DNA from: Protonemura montana
Taxonomy: Eukaryota > Arthropoda > Insecta > Plecoptera > Nemouridae
DNA: 64,000 nt
Assembly: GCA_947568835.1 (NCBI GenBank)
Contig: OX387605.1
Location: 22,448,418-22,512,417 of the forward strand
Direction: 5' to 3'
The notes under the pieces are model-generated. The model saw nothing but the letters and a program-made list of their open reading frames with translations, was not told the origin of the DNA and ran no database searches. Shown here one piece after another: positions 12,487-24,300 of this stretch; position 1 is the stretch's first letter, and each line of letters starts with the position of its first letter. Made by a program: the position numbers and the translations under genes.

Positions 12487-14176
12487 GAAGCAGAGCACGT
12501 CACTGCAGTCACCTCACAGGCCACGACCTCATGGAGAGAACCGCCGCCGGGCCTTAATGACATCACATAGGAATATTGGAACGGGTTGTAGCGCTTCAGT
12601 TTGATATTTTTTTGACAATCAGAGCTACCTGTTGGCAGAATCTGTCATTCACTCTGGACAGCGTCTTAGTTCAGTGATCTGACACCAGAGTAACTCGAGC
12701 TTAGCCCAGCAAAAATACTCCGCGGCCGGGGATTGAACCCAAGCCCTCTGCTCAATGAGTAACCACGTACACCATAGAGCCACTGTGGTCTTAGCTACGA
12801 AGTTGTTAATAGAGGCACAGTTACTTAAGAAGGCTCATGCAAACGATTTGCTTTCTGCTAAGCAGCCAAAGATAATAATCAAGTAAATAATTACGACATT
12901 TGAAATATGTCCTCGCAACATGAACATTTACGAATCACAGTAAGTATTTTTTTCCAAAACCAAAATCTGCCGCGCTGTCGGGACACGATCCCGGACCCTC
13001 TGCGGTCGGAGCAGACGATTTAACCGCCCGGCCACTGGACGCGTACCGGTTTTTCGTGTTTACTTTGTGCTTGTAAATTGGTACGTGACAATGCCAGCCT
13101 GCGATAGCCGAGCGAGTAGTATCCGGTTACCGATCGTTGTCTGATATTAATTGATCAAGTACGTTTGATACCCAACAGGTTGCGCTAACGATTATTGCGC
13201 TAACGATTATTGTGCTAACTCGACTGCGGGTTCGGTGAGACTTGGTACATGACCAGGGTACGAGTGATCACTACAGGATATCAGCTGGCTTACCACCAGC
13301 CGGCCTCCATCGTCTCGATCTGTTACGACGGATCTTGGCAAACGATGGTCGCCCTTTTCTTGTAGTGGTAAATGGAATCGTCCTCTTCGTTGGAGGCAAG
13401 GTGCAATTTTTGTTCGCACCTTTCACTGTCTATGCACTAAGTGCACGGATTGTGGATGGTGTCCGTTGCACGTTATATGCAAGCATTCGTCATGTGTGAA
13501 GTGCATGCCACATGACGCTGGAGGCTATGCATCCTGCAGTAGTTTTCGATCAGTCCTCCGCGAGCGCGGCGCCGACGTCATCACCGCAGGGAGCAAATCT
13601 AGAAATGAAAATAATTTTCTTTTTAAATCATGATCGCCGAAAGCGTCGCGACGTCGACAACGGCGCCACCTGCTAGCCAGGTTCGGACCAATTCTGAAAA
13701 AAAAATTGAAAAAAATCTTGCCCTGGAAAATGAATGGGGTTATAAACAAAAAGCCTAACATGGACGGGTATCGAACGCATTATCTTCAGAACATGGGTCA
13801 GACACTCTATCTGCTCGACCACTCGAGCTGCTCTGAAAGATGTTGGTTTTTTAGGATTGATAAACTGTTGAAATGTGACGACAGCGACAAAAAAATCTGA
13901 ACAAATCTCGACCATTACATCGATCATTTTCAATTAAAAAGTATTTTGAAGCCAGTATTATATTCCATCAGATTCAATATTGCCCATCGAGGTCTTGTTC
14001 AGGTTACTCGTCCTGGATCTTTCATCATGGATGAACATACTGCCATTCAAGACAACCATGCGTCCAAAACGTGGACGAAATTTCCAACGGCATGCGAACC
14101 GGTCGCATTGGTCGACTTATTTGAGTCTAGGCCTTAGACCCGCACTAGCCACGTGATTCGAATCTTGCCGCCGCCG
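12487..14176. repeat. Tandem array unit 2 (~1.69 kb)
   Basis: Second unit. Compared with unit 1 it has an extra ~205 bp (12627-12830) holding a third tRNA-like module at 12717-12788 (GGGGATTGAACCCAAGCCCT, antisense). Its 13099-13630 part differs from 11409-11940 of unit 1 at only about five positions by eye, while the segment before it (12487-13090 against 10993-11400) is clearly more diverged. Confidence 0.75.
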
Positions 14177-14578
14177 CCAGAAGCGAAGCACATCACTGCA
14201 GTCACCTCACAGGCCACGACCTCATGGAGAGAACCGCCGCCGGGCCTTAATGACATCACATTGGAATATTGAAACGGGTTGTAGCGCTTCAGTTTGATAT
14301 TTTCGTTACAATCAGCGCTACCTGTTGGCAGAGTCTGTCATTCACTCTGGACAGCATCTTAGTGACACCAGAGTGACACGACCTTGGCGCAGCCAAAAAG
14401 CTACTCGGACGTGGATCGAACGCATGCCTTCTGCTCTCTAAGCAAGCACGTTATCCGCCGAGCCACAGTGAACTTGACATATTGGCTGTTAATAGAGGCA
14501 CAGTTACATAAAAGGGCTAATGCAACCGATTTGTCTTCTACTTAGAAGCCAAGGAAGCAATGCAGGTCAATAATAACC
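14177..14578. repeat. Tandem array unit 3, truncated
   Basis: The third unit carries the shared start, the ~205-bp insert with its own tRNA-like module (14395-14466, GTGGATCGAACGCATGCC), and then stops near 14578, within the region equivalent to 12880. Unit period between copies 2 and 3 is about 1690 bp. Confidence 0.7.
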
Positions 14579-14802
14579 ACGCTATCCTCCTCCTCCGCTT
14601 CCGACTGGCGCGAAGCGCCAGGAGCGCCCGGCAATTTTGCTACTGTCTAAACCACACGCCCAAAAAAATTGGCAAACGTATAAATCTGCGTCTTGGCACA
14701 TATGTGAATTGAACCAGGTCTTTCATCAAAACAATGTTCATGAGATCGACGAATTCGATGCCTTTAACCGCACGTTCAAGCGGACATACGTCTTCGGCTT
14801 TT

Positions 14803-14935
14803 CTAGATAATATCTAGATAATATTATATAGATAAAACTAATATAATAATATATAATACTAATAATACTTATACTAATAATGATAATAGATAATACTAAT
14901 ACTAGATAAAATTCTAGATAATATTATTTAAGTCT
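14803..14935. repeat. AT-rich microsatellite (TAGATAATA/AATACTAAT units)
   Basis: Irregular TAGATAATAT and ACTAATAAT repeats with no coding potential. The tract directly follows tRNA-like DNA at 14690-14790. Confidence 0.7.
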
Positions 14936-15867
14936 CCCGACTCCAGCTACCACTGGTGGATGTTCGATGTCGCCTTCCAACGGTAAAAAGGACAGTCCGT
15001 CAAGTGGATTCTATCCAGGTAGCGGATACCTTTGACGTGACCGAGGCTACACCACTGTGCTACGCAGACGGCCATAGGTAGAGGGAATTTCATGTTTAAA
15101 AACCCGGCTTACTGTGTGCTACGTGTCATCGACGGCACCCTCTGTTTAGTTTGTTTTAGAATGGGAAGTCCGTGAATTTATCTCTTAAAATTATATAAAT
15201 ATCACAGAAAATTATTTTGCGTCCTCGAAAGCAAGAGCTACCACGACACCCAGCAGTGCAGGGTACTAGCTCGCCACACCTAGCAGTGCAGAAGTACTCG
15301 AAAACTCAATAATATGGCCTTTCACCGTTTGTAAGAACCTAATGTGAGAACGCAAACTTTAGAGGCTGACTACGGGAATTCAAGCCAAAGCCCGATGGAA
15401 GATGACGGTTCCCCTATTTACGATTATTTGTTAAGATTCACCGAACACGCAGTCGTGTTAAGACGCACAGTGACCCCTAGCGCAATCTTTTGGAATTCAA
15501 ATTTACTCGATCAAGTAATGCGGGACTTTGGTCGGTAACTCGGATATTGATACTCCTGTTGTTAAAAATATCTAATACTATCATTCCTTGGGCGGGATTC
15601 AAACGTGGGCCCTTTATTACATCGACCGGACGGCCTCACCGCTCGCCGCCGCTCACCGCCTTCGGACGCAGAATCCTAATCAGAAGCACCGAAGATATTT
15701 TCCGAGTTTATATTTTCGATTACTCAAAAACCCCAGATCTTTCATCTAGCAGAACAACTGCCGTCCAGTGGTGGCGCCGGGTTCGAATCTGGTGTCTTGA
15801 AACTGGTCGACTCATTACAGTCCTGAGTTTTCGCCAGTACCAACATGACCACATGTAGTTGAAAACA

Positions 15868-15868
<1 letters not shown>

Positions 15869-15921
<53 letters not shown>

Positions 15922-15930
15922 GCCGCCGCC
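15869..15930. repeat. (CCG)n microsatellite
   Basis: About twenty CCG/GCC units with one CAC interruption. It makes long polyalanine or polyarginine readings on both strands, which are not evidence of a gene. Confidence 0.9.
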
Positions 15931-16216
15931 AGGTGCTCGTCATCACACTTGCTCGGTTCCGAGTTCTGCCATCCTGACACAGACCCCCGCTATTGTTTTA
16001 CTCGAAATATCAGGAAACCCCTCACTACCATCCTGTCAAAAAAAAAATCTGATAGGTTTAGAAGCCAAGCAGCCAACATGTAAATGGAGAGGTATAGATG
16101 GTTTAGTTATTCTATAAATAACTTGATAACAAATTTTCAAAAGTATTCTAAGGATTATTTTAAAGCCATCCCACCAACAGAAACATGTTCGAGATGAAGT
16201 GCTTAGAGTCACAAAA

Positions 16217-16398
16217 GTTGCAAGCGCCGCGAATCGAACCGCGATCCACTGGCACCGCAGACGACTACCACACAACAGCTCTACGTAGCCAAGTGCGTAG
16301 CCGAAGAACAAAATACGGCACCTGCTGGGATTCGAACTTGGTACGGGCTAAAGTAAATGATGGAGTAGCAACCTATTCAACCTGCCATTGAGTTAAGT
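16217..16398 (-). repeat. Two adjacent antisense tRNA-like modules
   Basis: Module one (16217-16300) has the reverse B-box core GCGAATCGAACCGCG with an A-box-like partner near 16280-16300. Module two (16312-16398) has GCTGGGATTCGAACTTGG and CCTGCCATTGAGTTAAG. Arms are imperfect, so these are tRNA-derived repeats, not genes. Confidence 0.6.
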
Positions 16399-16839
16399 CA
16401 ACAGAAAGTGGGAAATAACAAATACTTGAATATTAAAGAACTGCCTCTCGTCAGCCAGATATATACGTATTACGCTGGAATTTTCATATTGAAAAAAATA
16501 GCTGGAATTACCTGAAGTTATTGGCTTATTATTTATTTATTTATTTATTCAATTTCAGACCGTTTATAAATACAAGTGCATATAGACAATGTCAATACAT
16601 GGTATGTTTAAAGTCAGACTCTTTCAGAAGCTTCAAGTTTACAAGACATTACAAGACAAGTTTACACACCATGAACTCTTTTATCGTGTAAAATTCTCCG
16701 ATAATTACGAATTTCTTTAGGGCTCCTGCGAATTAGATTCTGCACTCTTCAGTCTTTACGTTTAGTGTCAGTTTATTATAGAGTCTCTCTACAACGATCA
16801 TTTCTTCCAGCCATTTTAAGCACACGGGAATTGTTTATA

Positions 16840-17100
16840 CTTAGTGAAAAATTCAATGAGGCCCCCCCCCCCCCCTTTAATTTTCGAGCAAATAAGTAAA
16901 AAACCAATTTTTTGTAAATGTTACCCTTTTTTTCTCCAGGGCAGGGCCAAAAATGAATGCTACCGCGAATCTATAGCTTGTCACATACTCTATCTTCTGT
17001 GAAAATTCAATGAGGTACCCCTCCTTCATTTTCACGCAAATAAATCAAGGCCAATTTTTTTGTAATTGTTAGCTTTTTTTCAAAGCTGAGCAAAAATGTT
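16840..17100. repeat. Diverged ~150-bp tandem pair with a poly-C run
   Basis: Two consecutive segments share TGAAAAATTCAATGAGG/TGAAAATTCAATGAGG, then a C-rich stretch (about 14 Cs in the first copy), then GCAAATAA, AAGGCCAATTTTTT-like and TTTTTTTC blocks. The first starts near 16845, the second near 16999. Function unknown. Confidence 0.55.
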
Positions 17101-17949
17101 GTACTATGACAGTTGTGCATTTTATTGTCATGCGATGCCAACGCATCATCGCTCACAGAAGTAAAACGTGTTTTGATCAAACCACTCGAATGTCGAAGAT
17201 CATTTTACGTCTCGATCCTTCTTATGCAAGCTTAATTCGGTGTTTCTATCCCAGTTTCAGTCTCCTCTCCTGGCATAGTCCTAGGTTGCCTATACCAATC
17301 ATAGACAGTCGAAGAAGTTAATTTTTTAATATAGGTACTATCACACCACGTGATAGTTATCTACAGGTAGGCGCTGTATTTGGCATGAACGTGGAACAGG
17401 AAAATAGTATACATTCACACGAAGGGGATAAAAAATAATTATGCCAATTATTAATTATTATGTACTAGAACGTGACCCTTAATCAAGCATTCGGTGAAGA
17501 TGCCCAAAGGGCAAAGAAGGGAAATCTAAATAACGTAGACACCGCATTTAACGCCTGTTATATTGTTGGTGGCTATTAGTGATACACGCAAGGATTGCGG
17601 AACTGTCTAGCACACAGGGGCAGACAAACTCGAATGTCGAATGTCCTAGGCAAAGATGGAGTATGGGCCCTAAGGATGGTAGACTCTTTAAGACCAGTAT
17701 CGTTGAGTATGTACTATATGAACACACATTCAACGGTAGGACGTTGTTACTAGAGACTTTCCTACAGTAAAACGTAGACCTTAACTCATCGCCTAATACT
17801 TTTTATTGCATGGGGTGGCCACAATTGTTTCCTAGCTATCAAACATATGATCACATTTCTTAGCAGTACTGGGCTGCAAAATGCTCCACTAAATCTTACC
17901 GAATGGTTTGGCGTGCTGGAAACACTGGTTCTAGGTCTCATAGTATCAC

Positions 17950-18305
17950 TGTGCTGGGTCAGGTATTGGATGGATGACCTACATACACGACCACTTCTGT
18001 TTAGGTGAGCGGTTATAAAAATTAAAGTTTGTACAACTTTACTCGCCTTGCTTATCAACATCTCGACAGTATGGATTTGTAGAGGAATCCTGTTGTTTGC
18101 GTTGTACCGTTCTTCGGAAGGGACGCTAAACCTGTGATCCTCTTGGTGCTCTTCGGCAGGAGTAGACTATGTGTCGGCACCTGCATAACCCTCTTACCAG
18201 CTAGGTTATGTTAGGTTAATTATCATCCCCTCATACACAGACGCCATTAGACCAGTGTCTCAGAAACCGTTCTTGAAACAGTGCGTCGTTAAACCCACTA
18301 ATAAA
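17950..18305 (+). mobile_element. 5S-rRNA-derived SINE, copy 2
   Basis: It starts with TGTGCTGGGTCAGG and TATTGGATGGATGACC, matching the 5S rRNA internal region (TTGGATGGGTGACC), and ends with CAGTGCGTCGTTAAACC, the tail shared with the copies at 9.5, 28.0, 36.3 and 39.5 kb. The body blocks CATCTCGACAGTATGGATTT, GCGTTGTACCGTTCTTCGGA and AGGAGTAGACTATGTGTCGG are also shared. The first ~30 bases of the 5S-like head are lost or diverged. Confidence 0.7.
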
Positions 18306-19479
18306 TTAATTATTCAATCAGCCGGCAATGGAGCGTAGAATGAAGTGTCCCAAAATGACCTGGCACCTCCACCTTTACATGCATGTTCGTCTAGGCACGC
18401 TGCAATGGCGAGTTCTTTGCCCTAGTTAATATGACCACCCTTACACTATATCATTTTCTAGCCTAGCCTATCACCAGCCTAATTGGTACCAACCCATACA
18501 TGTAATAATCTAAATCGTATGACAGTCGCGTTGATCCGCCTATCGTAGCCTAGTGCTGCCGTGATAACCGTTTTAATCCTTTAGGCCAAGGGCGGGCTCA
18601 GAACTACCAACTATGCGTGATTGCTCGTGTCATCGTTTGACGCGATGAACACGGACCATCTGTCTTGTAAAGTCTTGTCGGGGGTGGGAAAGTGCCCTCA
18701 GAAGAGAACGTTTTATGTTAATAATACCATATTTATATCAGTGATATCAGTGCCGGAAAAACACAAGCAGCAGACATACCTAAAGCCCTTTTTGCATCTG
18801 TTAATTTTTTGAAAAATACTTTAGCGATTCAATTTATACATGGCGTTTGTCTGATTTACAATGCCTAGCAAAAGCCCCAAGCTTTTTTTCGCAAGTATCT
18901 CGAAATCTAATATGCTCAGTGGCTGTTCAGCAACCAATCCAAGTTAATGCCTAAAATTCTTGACCTTCATTTATGGGTCAGAGATGACGCTAATATATTT
19001 AAAATTTTGTTTAAAATACGTGGATTTTCTCCAAAACATGATTGATTCAAATTTTTCTGTGGGGTGAACCGCCCCCCACCCAGTTTTCCGGTGTTTGTGT
19101 CAACACCAAGACTTGACCTCTTTTCAGCACATGAAGCGACAGATTGAAATATAATACAATAAGTATATTTATTGATATTATTACAAAAATATCTTGCACC
19201 TCGAGTTTGTACCCCCTCCCCCCCCCCCCCCCTCGCCCCAAGCCAGAAATCCTGGATGAGTGATATACGGTTACGGGGAGAGAACAAGATCCATACACAT
19301 GACTGAAATGCACGTCTAGAATTATTTATTCTTTTTAATAAAGGGAGTTGAAATTAAATTAAGTTTATGACTGAGAGATAGAATAAAGATGATCTAGTTT
19401 CAATCTATTCTCATTGCCGCGTTTTATTTCAGGGCAACTTTTCCAAAGAAATACCAATATACTTTCTTTATATACTCAC

Positions 19480-19586
19480 CCGGGTCGCATAACAGTTCGT
19501 TGAAACAGGACACCCTCCTTTTCTGGCATCCCAAGTGGAGGAGCCGAGATTCCTAGCGGCATCGGCGTTGGCGTCGGCGTCGCTTT
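19480..19586 (-). CDS. Isolated exon-like segment, product unknown
   Basis: On the minus strand a cgttcccag acceptor is followed by 107 bases and a strong GTGAGT donor. Two frames stay open. One reads ...PTPMPLGISAPPLGMPEKEG, the other ...LGSSTWDARKGGCPVSTNCY. I recognise neither, and no partner exon with matching phase was found within several kb, so this may be a chance pairing of splice-like signals. It is listed only because both sites are good and GC content is higher than the surroundings. Confidence 0.25.
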
Positions 19587-20418
19587 CTGGGAACGAAATC
19601 TCTTACACGTGGCTTAATATGTGAGAAAAAAATATAGCACAATCTATATCCAACGCTAAAATACTACTATCTCTCACCTCAAGAGATCTGAGTTTGATAT
19701 TATTAGTTATTATAAACGTGTTCTGTGGCCGTTTTAGAAAGATATTGTTTGATTTAAAGTAACTCAGGACAGCGCGTGGGAGATGGTGCTCACAATACTT
19801 GATGCCTTGGTGGTTTCCGAATAAAGTATTCCTAGATCATGGAATAGTAAAGCCATTGATGTATTCACGACCGATACATGCCATGAAATAACATACGAAG
19901 GAATCAAAAAAAGACAAAAACACAGCAGAATAGCCAACAGCGAGACACATTAAAAAAAACGCCCTCGCATTTATGCGGAATTAGGGTGGAGTGGGTAAAA
20001 TAACGATTCTCAGTATAAATTGGCAGCCGCCATAAGATGCCAATAAAACACAGTTCAAAAAGTAATCTGCAGTCGTTTTTATTGTCGGGTCCTCAAGCTG
20101 TAACCACGCTCTTTATGAAGAATAAATTAGTAGACTGATTTCTGTTGAACTGCTCTTCAATTCCAGTGTTGTTCATTTCGTTGTATATTTCCAGCGCGCT
20201 GGCCTGAATGATCTACATTCAAATATAATGCTGTATTTATATCGTATTTCTCATCGTATTTATATCGACATCGTTTATCTTTTCTCTTTTCACCACTGAT
20301 CAAGAACAGTTCTTGGAATACAAATTAAGCTAAATATAAATAAAACCATCTGTCCTCCCCCCTCCACCTTACTATCACACACTCCAAAGTGTTGCTGACC
20401 AATAGTTGATTTTTACAG

Positions 20419-20632
20419 TGTTATTCTGCCATTGGGTTTAAAGTATTTGCAAGGCAAAGACAAGGAGTTTGTATACGAAGATTTTACTCCAAGTTACCCA
20501 GGTAGTAATAATAAAAGTGAAGTTTATTTCAAGGCCGAAAGCTGGCTGTGTTTTCCGCCAAAACCTCTCTCGAGTCTCGACCCGCATGTTTACAAACCCA
20601 TGCCAGGACCACCTGTAACCGTTTCCGTATAG
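20419..20632 (+). CDS. Possible terminal exon of an unidentified gene
   Basis: A gatttttacag acceptor is followed by 214 bases ending in TAG, encoding 70 residues after a split codon. The reading, including LKYLQGKDKEFVYEDFTPSY, KSEVYFKAESWLCFPPKPLS and DPHVYKPMPGPPVTVSV, has protein-like composition with aromatic and Pro-rich character and no repeats. I do not recognise the family. No upstream exon with matching phase and no AATAAA within 200 bases downstream were seen. It could be the last exon of a gene with distant 5' exons, or a relic. Confidence 0.35.
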
Positions 20633-21366
20633 ATTGTCTCAAAAAACGTCCCAAAAATTGTGCCAACAAGGAAGAATATTATGAACATAATTATTCTTGA
20701 GTACGGAAAGCCATATTCAAAGAATCAGCATGTAGGTCCTTGCCAAATTAACTAATTAAAAATCGATTTTCAAACATCGGTCCGCCTCCCCACCCCATTT
20801 TTCATTGTATTAAAGACATAGCTGAACGCCTGCCAACAAATAGGTTAGCTGAAGCGCAAACCCCACGATAAACCGAACTTCCTCGAAACGCCGACCTATA
20901 GCTGCACAAATGTGTTCCGAACGACAAGCGTTGACTCAACGGTTAATGAAACCGCCATAGATCGTACATCAAATCGCTCCGCTTTGAAATCCAACCACCC
21001 CACCAAGGGGTGCACCCTGCCCCAATGTGTGTACAATAGACTAAAACCTACGATAACCCGTGCATCGCGCACATGATGAATGATAAGTATTTCTACGAAG
21101 TTCCATCAACGCCCTTCCGCCTACTCATCTTCCCCTCATCAAGTATTGTTGTACTAGTGGATCAGATCGGTGGCTGTACGTGTGCACGTGTGTGTCTGTG
21201 TGTGTGTTTCCGACGCCTTCGCGGTAACCTATCTCGTGGCACGCATGCGGGTGGCGTCGAAAGTCGTCGCCCTTATAGAGGCGACGCTCCGGCAGACACG
21301 TTGACTGTCCGCTGCTCCGTCACGACGCCTTCATCGCTCAGCCACTCAGACCGACGCCAGTGCAAC

Positions 21367-24300
21367 ATGTGGCAAACGGGCGGCGTGACGTTGATGTTGA
21401 TCGCGATGATTGCTGGTGTTGTTGCGGCCATGACAGCGCCAGGTAAGACAATTACTTCGAAAGACTTTTGTCGCTGTAGCTCGTTCGGTTCTTGCATATT
21501 TATTGCCTTTTATTATTTGTCATCTTCATTCGGATTTGGATCAAATTGTTGGTGACTGGCAGAATTGGAGTAACCCCTATCTAAAATTGTAATAGTGCAT
21601 AATGATGATGACGAAATCTAATTTCATTCACCATAATCTGTGTCACTTGATTAAACTTGCAGACTATAATTTTCACTCCCTTTGTAGTAAGACAAATAGC
21701 TGTGCGATTGTCGTGCATCGTACATGCATCGTAAGACCATCCCTTATCGAGTTTCCTTTGTATACTAATTGCATGCTATTTAATAATGGCAGTCTTTTCT
21801 TTCAAGAACTGTAAGAAGTTCAAGTTACTTGCATTGTATGTCATGTGCTCGACCTACGGCTTCAAAAAACAACAAAGCTAATTAAAATTTCTACCCAGTA
21901 TCCTAACAACAGATTACTTTTAATTGGCATACGCGCCGGTTGTAAAAATCGTTAACAATTAGAAACCAGGGCTTCATTTATCTGATACATTTTCTATAAA
22001 TAAAATAAAATAGCCAGGCCGAAGGCAATTTGAATTATTTACAGCAATTTCATAAAAATACTAGATTTCCTAGCCGCCAAGGCAATGCTGGACTTCCAGA
22101 CGACAGGTTTCAAACATAGTTACCAGTCAATAAAATCGAGATGTGAAAATGCCTCACCATATCGCGCCCGCAGGTTTTCACAATCGACCTCTCAAATCGA
22201 CAAGCAATATTCTGTAATCCTGTTTGCAAGTCCTTCTTCAATGTTTGCCACGACCTGTTGAAATCGCATCAAAAACGGCCGAACGCCAGCCCGAAACAAG
22301 CTATGCCAAAGTCTCTCGATAACCACTCAGGCACAGACTCCAGGATAGTCCAGGATTTAATAATGGAATATCGCCACGAGAATTGGGATTGCAATGGAAT
22401 GGAACGAACCTCGCCTTGCGGCCAGCTAACGCGCGACGTTCCCTGGGTGGTACTTACCATCGGGCCAGACTGCAACACCGACAAGGTTGGAGAACTTTGT
22501 GAGAGGACATAGCATACTTACAGATACACTTGCACTAAAAGGATCAAGCGTATCACGTCTACCGATGCATTTCATTGAATCTAATTTATTTTTTCGCACC
22601 TTACATCTGTATGTGTCAGTGAAGACAGATCTAGTTTACGATGATCAACGAACATCAATGGATACTAAATCCACGTCAACAAGACAATGAGTGTCAAGAC
22701 TCGGTTCTAGCGCACTGACGGCGCTACGGCACTACGCACTAAAGGCGCGTGTAAAGAGCGTGATTTTAGACGTGCACTGCATCATGCGTAATGCGTTGTC
22801 CTGATTAAGAGTTTAGTCCCGTCCACGCACGTGGTTAGCACGGACACGTAATCACATTAGGGAAGTGCAGGAATGTCGTAATTAAATTAGATGCAGGCAG
22901 CGGCGTTAACAAGCTAGGCTAATTTGTGATTGTTTTCATTCTAGAAGCGAATTGAAATAATTGAACGTGAGTAATGGATGGTGGTGGCTGCAGAGACCTA
23001 GATATTTTTCATCAAACCGTTGATTATGATGATACACAAACTGCGTTAGGGTTTTTCGGTTAGCCAATCAAGCTAATAAAAGAAAATGTGTAACTGCCAG
23101 GAAGTATACATGATTCTCTTAGCCATGTTGAGAGCAATAAGCAAATTGAGGTATGAATTGTAATGGGTCGGAAAACGGGCCTCGAAGTAATAGCAGGCGA
23201 TTCGGGAACAGCATTGAAATAACGTTTCAACTCAAATGTCAAAGTAGTCTCCACTTCCCTCATTGTGGAACAGAGTGTTTTCGAAAACGTGATCAGTCGC
23301 TGTTGTAAATTGCAATGAAAATTTTAAAGGCGTGACACATACAGAAAGTACTGTAGAAAGCCACTCGTCAGAAATATATTTCCCTTTGTGTCAAAAGAGT
23401 CTGCGATCTGATTATGAAGATGGTTTAAAATGACAGTGAAAAGTTCCTCCCACCGCTCTGTACAAAAGAGAAACGTTCTTTTCTCGCCATATTTTCTGAA
23501 AGACGATGTAGAATTGCATCAAGCTGTAATTTTAATCACCGTCGTCATTCGTCACATTTACAATTGGATTAATATCAAATGCCAGGGTTTTATGGAACAC
23601 GAGTGTGAGCGACGATCAATTCGATCTTTCGGCAATGAAACGTCACGCCGATTTTTTAATTTCTAATTTACAAACAGCGACGACGCAGTCAAAATCAAAT
23701 TTATAGTCATATTTGTACGCACCAAAGTAATTTCTCTCTTGTCACCTACTGCAATTAACAATTTCAATAACCTAGAGGCAATTATTGAAGGTAATTAATC
23801 AAAGGCAGCAAATTTCCAGTTCATTTTCCAAACATTCCATGCGATGGACAGCACACAAGTAATTTAATCTCCATTTCCATCCACCTGCCTTCGAATTAGC
23901 ATAATTATAATATGATAACGTCCGGCTTTTTCACAACCATTTCACTGATTACTCGTGCAGTAAAGCAGAAAAGTGCGTCACACAATTACAGGCAAACAGC
24001 TTTTTGTGTTCTTTATAATTAAGCTTCTTTCTCTACGCGGAAATCTGGCCGTGGAGGTAAAACCCCGACGAGAAAGGCCTACAGTACAGTTTTTTTCAAA
24101 CACCTGTGCCGCCCTCGGCTGACTCTCGCGACACAGCTAAAGCGCTAATCACCCAGCGTGGGTACAGAATATGTCACGTCTAATTAGGATCGGTCAAAGC
24201 TGCACGCATCGCCTAGCGCTCTCTGCGACCCACCCCTCGCCAAACGAAGGGTGTCACCGTCAAACGACTAGAAAATCAAATTGAAAGCACAGACACAAAA

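Larger units (their letters stand above)
14936..17949. other. Gene-poor, repeat-rich interval
   Basis: No supported gene. It holds antisense tRNA-like cores near 15585-15640 and sense ones near 15755-15812, a (CCG)n run, two further tRNA-like modules (16217-16398), a TTAT microsatellite (16513-16535) and a diverged 150-bp tandem pair (16840-17100). The open frames here come from low-complexity DNA or have no recognisable content. Confidence 0.5.
18306..21366. other. Mostly non-genic interval before the prohormone-like gene
   Basis: It contains the two isolated exon-like segments listed separately (19480-19586 and 20419-20632), a poly-C run at about 19211-19232, and ordinary AT-rich DNA. Just upstream of the prohormone start, 21170-21210 holds a TG-rich run and 21220-21360 is CpG-rich, consistent with a promoter or 5' UTR. 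Confidence 0.45.

Noticed and set aside
15720-16083. Polyalanine-containing open frames on both strands
   Set aside because: They are produced by the (CCG)n microsatellite.
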